A DNA stretch of 64,000 bases, taken from contig JAQBEH010000049.1 in NCBI GenBank assembly GCA_032124015.1, positions 1 through 64,000 of the forward strand. The letters run 5' to 3'. Shown here one piece after another: positions 59,650 to 64,000 of this stretch. The notes beneath the pieces were generated by a model. That model did no database searches. It saw only the letters and a list, made by a program, of their open reading frames with translations, and was not told the origin of the DNA. The stretch's first letter is position 1, and each line of letters starts with the position of its first letter. The position numbers and the translations under genes were made by a program. The stretch comes from DASRJG01 sp032124015. GTDB taxonomy: Bacteria; Acidobacteriota; Polarisedimenticolia; Polarisedimenticolales; DASRJG01.

Positions 59650-60576
59650 ATGCGCAAAAAAATTACGGTCATCGGGGGTGGATTCGTCGGCGAGCACGTG
59701 GCGATGGGCTGCGCGACGAAGGAACTTGGCGACGTCGTCCTTCTCGACATCCTCGAAGGGCCGCCGCAGGGGAAGGGGCTCGATCTTTTCGAGGCGTCCC
59801 CGGTGCTCGGCTTCGACTCGATGGTGCGGGGAACGAACTCCTACGACGACACGGCGGGATCGGATATCGTCGTCATCACGGCGGGCGTCGCGCGCAAACC
59901 CGGAATGAGCCGGGACGATCTCCTGAACATCAACACGGACATCGTCAAGCAGTGCGCCGGAAAGGTGAAGGCCAGCTCGCCGAACGCCATCGTGATCCTG
60001 GTCTCGAATCCGCTCGACGTCATGGCCTATGTGGCCAAGGTCGTCACGGGGTTCCCCAAGGAGCGGGTGATGGGAATGGCGGGTGTTTTGGACACCGCGC
60101 GCTACCGGGCGTTCATCGCGATGGAGCTTTCGGTTTCGGTCGAGAGCGTCACCGCCTTGGTGCTCGGCGGCCACGGCGATTCGATGGTCCCCCTCCCGCG
60201 CCTCACGATGGTCGGGGGCGTCCCGCTGACGGAGCTCCTCCCGGCGGACAAGATCGACGCGATCGTGAAGCGCACGGCCGGCGGAGGCGCCGAGATCGTC
60301 TCCCTGCTCAAGACGGGCTCGGCCTACTACGCGCCGGCCGCGTCGACCGTCGAGATGGTCGATTCCATCCTCAAGGACAAGAAGAAGGTCCTCCCGTGCG
60401 CCGCCTACCTGGAAGGCGAGTACGGAATCTCAGGCTGCTTCGTCGGGGTGCCGGTTAGGCTCGGCTCGCGGGGGATCGAAAAGGTTTACGAAGTCAAGCT
60501 GCAAGCCCAAGAATCGGCCGCCCTGACCGCGTCCGCCAACGCCGTTAGGGAACAACAGGGTAAACTGTCGCTTTAG
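59650..60576 (+). CDS. mdh: Malate dehydrogenase (LDH-like type)
   Basis: This 308-residue NAD-dependent enzyme interconverts malate and oxaloacetate. It has ITVIGGGFVGEHVAMGCATK, VVITAGVARKPGMSRDDLL with the substrate Arg, ILVSNPLDVMAYVA, GMAGVLDTARYRAFIA, and the catalytic His in LGGHGDSMVPLPR. The Arg in ARKPGMSRDDL is the malate-specific context. The ATG at 59650 has AAGGAG seven bases upstream. The DsbA-like selenoprotein gene follows after 31 bases. Confidence 0.95.
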   Translation: MRKKITVIGGGFVGEHVAMGCATKELGDVVLLDILEGPPQGKGLDLFEASPVLGFDSMVRGTNSYDDTAGSDIVVITAGVARKPGMSRDDLLNINTDIVKQCAGKVKASSPNAIVILVSNPLDVMAYVAKVVTGFPKERVMGMAGVLDTARYRAFIAMELSVSVESVTALVLGGHGDSMVPLPRLTMVGGVPLTELLPADKIDAIVKRTAGGGAEIVSLLKTGSAYYAPAASTVEMVDSILKDKKKVLPCAAYLEGEYGISGCFVGVPVRLGSRGIEKVYEVKLQAQESAALTASANAVREQQGKLSL

Positions 60577-60607
60577 GCCGTAGATTAGTTGCGAAGGAGA
60601 CAGAACG

Positions 60608-61432
60608 ATGTCCAAGAAGAACCGGGAGCGCCGCGCAGGCGAAGGCGGCGATGATTCAGCAGGCGGCGGGGGAGGCGGGAGCATGGCTTGGCTCCCCATC
60701 CTCCTGGCTTCGGGTGCGTTGGTGCTGGGCTTTGTGGCCTGGACCGACACCAAGAAGGTCAAAGACGACACCTTGAAGCGTCTCGTCGACATGGATACGA
60801 AGCTCATCCAGATGCAGACGCAAGTCGCCAACGCCGCCAAGGCCAAGCCGGCGCCGCAGCAGGGTCCGGACCCGAACAAGGTCTACGCCGTCAATACGGC
60901 CGGCTCACCCTCCAAGGGGAACCCGACCGCGCCGATCGTCATAGCCGAGTTTTCCGACTTCCAGTGACCTTTCTGCTCGAGGGTCGGTCCGACCCTCAAT
61001 CAGATCGAGAAGGTTTACGGCGATCAGGTCAAGGTGGTCTGGAAGAATCTCCCGCTGTCGTTCCATCCGAATGCGATGCCGGCGGCGCTCGCGGCCATGG
61101 CCGCGAACGATCAGGGCAAGTTCTGGGAGATGCACGACAAGATCTTCGAGAACCAAAAAACGATGAACCGCGATCAGTACATCGCCTACGCCAAAGAGCT
61201 GAAGCTCGACGTGGCGAAGTTCACGAAAGCGTTGGACGACGCCGCGTTCAAAGCACAGATCGAGGCCGACATGGCCGACGCGGGCAAGCTCGGCGTCAGC
61301 GGGACGCCGGGATTTTTCGTCAACGGGAAGTTCCTCTCGGGCGCCAAGCCGTTCGGGGAGTTCGCGACGGCCATCAACGCCGAGCTGAAGCGGCTCAACC
61401 TGCCGATCCCTGCGGGGGCGCCGGCCAGCTAG
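60608..61432 (+). CDS. DsbA-like thiol-disulfide oxidoreductase, probable selenoprotein (UGA at codon 120)
   Basis: This 274-residue protein reads from the ATG at 60608 (GAAGGAGA eight bases upstream) through an in-frame TGA at 60965-60967 to the stop at 61432. It has one membrane helix (residues about 26-45, LPILLASGALVLGFVAW) and a short coil, then a DsbA-fold domain. Before the TGA the text is VIAEFSDFQ and after it PFCSRVGPTLNQIEKVYG, so TGA lies at the first Cys of the normal FSDFQCPFCSR motif. The C-terminal part is intact (GKFWEMHDKIFENQ, VSGTPGFFVNG with the cis-Pro). A SECIS-like hairpin follows the TGA. Read as selenocysteine it gives U-P-F-C. A stop there would leave a useless fragment. 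Confidence 0.9.
60973..61003 (+). promoter_or_regulatory. SECIS-like hairpin for UGA decoding
   Basis: Starting six bases after the UGA, an eight-bp perfect stem (GAGGGTCG with CGACCCTC, 60979-60986 and 60990-60997) carries an apical GGUCC-type loop. A three-bp outer helix (CTG with CAG) is set off by an internal loop. The loop's G and U and the distance of about 19 bases from the UGA fit bacterial SECIS elements, for example the GGUC loop of fdhF. SelB binding is inference. Confidence 0.85.
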
Positions 61433-61495
61433 CGCTCCGGCACCGGACGTCGAAAAGGGGAGTGTCCCCTTTTCGACATCCGGTACCGGGACGCT
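61431..61495. repeat. Long imperfect palindrome (REP-like hairpin or terminator)
   Basis: A perfect 13-bp stem, GTCGAAAAGGGGA paired with TCCCCTTTTCGAC around a GTG loop (61449-61477), is extended outward by CCGGA/TCCGG, CCGG/CCGG and AGCG/CGCT arms with single mismatches. The total is about 65 bases, filling the space between the selenoprotein and glgA genes. Its core matches the palindrome at 11084-11108 in reverse orientation. Confidence 0.8.
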
Positions 61496-61516
61496 CCCGG
61501 CTAGAATGCTCGGCTG

Positions 61517-62983
61517 ATGTCCTCACGCCTACGAATCCTCATCCTCAGCGCCGAAGTCGCCCCGTTCGCCAAGACGGGAGGCCTGGGGGATGTGGCGGGA
61601 GCGCTCCCCAAAGCGCTCGCAAGCCTCGGCCACGACGTGCGCGTGGTCATGCCCGCGTATCAGGCGCAAGAGCGAGCGGTGCGAGCCGGGGAGGGCGGAT
61701 TCGCCCCGCTTCCCGGCACGTTGACGGTCCCCACGGGTGGGGGGCCGATTGAGGCCGGAGTCATCCAGACGGTGCTTCCCGGGAGCGACGTTCCCGTCTA
61801 CCTCATCGCGGAGCGCAGCCTCTTCGACCGGCCGAACATCTACGGCTACGACGACGATCCGTACCGGTTTGCCTTCTTCTCGCGCGCCGCGCTCGAGCTC
61901 ACGGCTGCTTTGGGCTTTCGTCCCGACGTCGTGCACGCGCACGACTGGCACTCCGCGCCCGCGGTGATGTGGCTCGACACCGCGGGGCGCGTCGACGGCC
62001 GGTTCGGCGATGTCGCGACGGTGTTCACGATCCACAACCTCGCGCATCAGGGGCGCAGTTCGCGGCGCGTTGCGCGCTACCTCGGCGTCGACGTCCCGCC
62101 GCTGCTCGACGAGAGCGGTTGGGACGAGGTCAACTTCATGGCGCGGGGGATCGCTCACGCGACGCTGGTTTCCACCGTCAGTCCGACCTACGTGCGCGAG
62201 ATCATGACGCCTCAAGGCGGCAACGGCCTCGACCCGCTCCTTCGCGCCCGGCAACACGACGTCCACGGCGTCCTGAACGGCCTCGACTACGACGTCTGGA
62301 ATCCGGCGACCGACCCGAGCCTCGTCCTCGATTTCGACGCGGCGCGGCCCGATCGGCGCGTGGCGAACAAGCTGGCGCTGCAGGATCGATTGGGACTGCA
62401 GCGAGACGCGAGGGTTCCGCTGGTCGGGATGGTCACGCGGCTCGACGCGCAAAAGGGAATGGAGATCACGGGGCACGTGATCCACCTCCTGATGAGCGGC
62501 CTGGCAGGCGAGGCGCAGTTTGTCGTGTTGGGGACCGGGGCCAAGCGGTACGAGGATGCCTTCGCGCACCTGGCCGGCTACCACCCCCGCAAGATGGCCG
62601 CGGTATTGGCCTTCTCCTCGGATCTGGCGCCGCAAATCTACGCCGGGAGCGATCTGTTCCTGATGCCGTCCCTGTTCGAGCCGTGCGGATTGGGGCAGCT
62701 CATCGCCATGCGCTACGGCAGCGTGCCGGTCGTGCGCAGCACGGGAGGTTTGGCCGACACCGTAGGGGACGGGCACACCGGATTCACCTTTCACGAGTTC
62801 ACGGCCGATGCGTTTTGGATGGCCCTGCAGCGCGCGCTTCTCGTGCACAACACGGACGCGGAGGCGTGGGCGAGGCTGCAACGCAACGGGATGGCGGCCA
62901 ACTTCTCGTGGGCCGACGCGGCCTACGGTTACGAGCAGCTTTACGAGCGGGCGATCTCCCGCACGCGAACGGCCCGCGGATGA
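61517..62983 (+). CDS. glgA: Glycogen synthase (ADP-glucose)
   Basis: This 488-residue GT5 enzyme extends alpha-1,4-glucan from ADP-glucose. It has the N-terminal ILILSAEVAPFAKTGGLGDV with the KTGGL sugar-nucleotide motif, VVHAHDWHSAP, VFTIHNLAHQG, STVSPTYVREI, and the C-terminal MPSLFEPCGLGQLIAMRYGS with the acid-base EPCGL. The ATG at 61517 has little Shine-Dalgarno character. It is translationally coupled (ATGA) to a GH57 gene, making a glycogen metabolism pair; glgP is 40 kb away. Confidence 0.95.
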   Translation: MSSRLRILILSAEVAPFAKTGGLGDVAGALPKALASLGHDVRVVMPAYQAQERAVRAGEGGFAPLPGTLTVPTGGGPIEAGVIQTVLPGSDVPVYLIAERSLFDRPNIYGYDDDPYRFAFFSRAALELTAALGFRPDVVHAHDWHSAPAVMWLDTAGRVDGRFGDVATVFTIHNLAHQGRSSRRVARYLGVDVPPLLDESGWDEVNFMARGIAHATLVSTVSPTYVREIMTPQGGNGLDPLLRARQHDVHGVLNGLDYDVWNPATDPSLVLDFDAARPDRRVANKLALQDRLGLQRDARVPLVGMVTRLDAQKGMEITGHVIHLLMSGLAGEAQFVVLGTGAKRYEDAFAHLAGYHPRKMAAVLAFSSDLAPQIYAGSDLFLMPSLFEPCGLGQLIAMRYGSVPVVRSTGGLADTVGDGHTGFTFHEFTADAFWMALQRALLVHNTDAEAWARLQRNGMAANFSWADAAYGYEQLYERAISRTRTARG

Positions 62984-64000
62984 AGGCGCCGATCCGGTTG
63001 GCTCTGATCTGGCATTTCCATCAGCCCGACTACACCGACCCCGAGACGTCCGCACCCATCATGCCCTGGACGCGTCTCCATGCGCTCAAGGATTACGCCG
63101 ACATGGCCGCGTTCCTCGCGCGTCATCCGACGATACGCGCCACCTTCAACGTCGTGCCGACGCTTCTCGATCAGATGCAAGCGCTCGCCTCGGGGGGACT
63201 GCGTCCGGATCCGTTTCTGGCCCTCGCGCTGAAAGATCCTGCCGAACTCACCTTCGAGGAGCGGGCCTTCGTCATCGGTCACTTCTTCTCGTTGAATCGC
63301 GACATGATGGCGGTGGGCCTCAAGCGATTGAACGAACTGCATGCCCTGCGTGGCGACGAGCCGGCCGCAGCGATCGGAAAGGTCGTGGTTGATCGCTTCG
63401 ACGACCAGGCGCTTTGCGACCTCCAGGTGCTGTTCCACCTCGCCTGGAGCGGGCCGCTATTGCAGGCCGACCCTTTGATCGCGGGCCTTCGCGCGAAGGG
63501 GCGAGGCTACACTGCAGACGACAAGCAAGCGCTTTTTACGCGCCACGGGGAGTTTCTCGCCGACGTCATCCCGCGGTGGCGGCGGCTCTACGATGCCGAG
63601 CAGATCGAGCTGTCGGTCACGCCTTACTACCACCCGATTCTGCCCCTCCTGTGCGACCTGAATTCGGCGCTCGAGGCCCTTCCCGACCTGCGTCTCCCGG
63701 CGGCCCGATTCCAGGGTGTGGAGGATGCCGATCTACAGCTCGTGAAGGGGATGGAGGCGTTCCATGCGACCTTCGGCCGGAAGGCCGCGGGCGGATGGCC
63801 GTCGGAAGGCGCGATCTCCGAGCGGTCGCTCGAACGGATGGGTGCTGCGGGGTATCGCTGGGCCGCGAGCGACGAGGACGTTCTCTTCGCGTCGATTGGC
63901 GAGGTCCTCCCGGCCGAACAGACCGCTAGGGAAGCACGGCGGGCCGAGTTGCTCTACCGTCCGTGGCGCTACAGCGACGGCCCCGTGCTCTTGTTCCGGG
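62980..64000 (+). CDS. Glycoside hydrolase family 57 (alpha-amylase-like), 3' end outside the window
   Basis: About 340 residues are seen from the ATG at 62980, and the frame is open to the right edge. It starts with the GH57 block 1 LALIWHFHQPDYTD and has FNVVPTLLDQM, ELSVTPYYHPILPLLC and the nucleophile segment GGWPSEGAISERSLERM, followed by WAASDEDVLF. GH57 members are amylases, 4-alpha-glucanotransferases or branching enzymes; the HFHQPDY start fits the amylase group better than the branching enzymes. Overlap with glgA implies a role in glycogen turnover. Confidence 0.9.
   Translation, partial: MKAPIRLALIWHFHQPDYTDPETSAPIMPWTRLHALKDYADMAAFLARHPTIRATFNVVPTLLDQMQALASGGLRPDPFLALALKDPAELTFEERAFVIGHFFSLNRDMMAVGLKRLNELHALRGDEPAAAIGKVVVDRFDDQALCDLQVLFHLAWSGPLLQADPLIAGLRAKGRGYTADDKQALFTRHGEFLADVIPRWRRLYDAEQIELSVTPYYHPILPLLCDLNSALEALPDLRLPAARFQGVEDADLQLVKGMEAFHATFGRKAAGGWPSEGAISERSLERMGAAGYRWAASDEDVLFASIGEVLPAEQTAREARRAELLYRPWRYSDGPVLLFR

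Noticed and set aside
60608..60967. Reading the DsbA-like gene as a short 119-residue protein plus a separate 132-residue protein from 61034
   Set aside because: The two parts are in the same frame, the TGA is exactly at a catalytic Cys and the second part lacks its own ribosome binding site.
60965..60967. Pseudogene or sequencing error at the UGA
   Set aside because: The downstream 155 codons are intact and a SECIS-like hairpin sits in the right place, so Sec is the better explanation. TGC misread as TGA cannot be fully excluded without reads.

Overview
This is a GC-rich, densely packed bacterial chromosome segment. Gene gaps are short, adjacent genes often overlap by four bases (ATGA or GTGA), and convergent genes often overlap at their ends. 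Several proteins suggest an Acidobacteriota-like host: a secreted VWFA-related protein of the type common in that phylum, and a very large secreted protein built of carboxypeptidase-regulatory-like repeats. The TonB-dependent receptor indicates a Gram-negative cell. Part of the proteome is anaerobic in character (ATP-dependent benzoyl-CoA reductase, a probable selenoprotein). The phylum is an inference; no rRNA gene is present.

Layout. 1-5025 (minus): a class I benzoyl-CoA degradation operon in transcription order had-oah-bcrC-bcrB-bcrA, running off the left edge. A true nitrilase gene lies divergent to it. 6.0-11.7 kb: an M23 peptidase, a membrane-anchored thioredoxin, a serine-biosynthesis-like pair (class V aminotransferase and SerA), a topoisomerase VI A subunit, and YqgE. 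11.7-15.5 kb (minus): a TPP riboswitch upstream of a TonB-dependent receptor and an SSS-family transporter, making this a thiamine-related uptake operon. A tRNA-Cys gene follows. 15.7-23.5 kb: a KamB-like protein, a secreted fibronectin-type protein, alpha-glucan phosphorylase, a DEDDh exonuclease, an EF-P of the SARGAA-loop type and a TrmK-like methyltransferase. 23.5-35 kb: arginine decarboxylase with an amino acid permease, a site-2 protease, a cupin epimerase, PlsC, an FHA-GAF-PP2C phosphatase, an alpha/beta hydrolase, a DUF948/YtxH pair, an HD-domain response regulator and a TerC protein. 35-42 kb (minus): a coupled ATP-grasp/zinc-peptidase pair, then an SDR-VWFA-YyaL operon. 42-51.5 kb: a secreted SGNH hydrolase, an AIM24 protein, HemY, a MarR-ArsM arsenic operon, a methyltransferase, HemE and an acyl-CoA dehydrogenase. 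51.5-64 kb: the carboxypeptidase-regulatory-repeat protein, a divergent RelA/SpoT-like protein, thiol peroxidase, an ABC-2 transporter, malate dehydrogenase, a DsbA-like protein with an in-frame UGA at its catalytic position, and glycogen synthase coupled to a GH57 amylase that runs off the right edge.

The most notable items are these. First, the DsbA-like gene at 60608-61432, where UGA replaces the first Cys codon of the CPFC motif and a well-formed SECIS-like hairpin follows at once, so it is probably a selenoprotein. Second, a bacterial Spo11/Top6A gene without its B subunit nearby. Third, the RelA/SpoT-like protein with an altered nucleotide-binding loop. Fourth, the ATP-grasp/metallopeptidase pair of unknown function. 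Fifth, the TPP-controlled outer- and inner-membrane uptake pair. Central carbon storage genes (glgP, glgA, GH57) and heme genes (hemE, hemY) are present but split between separate loci.
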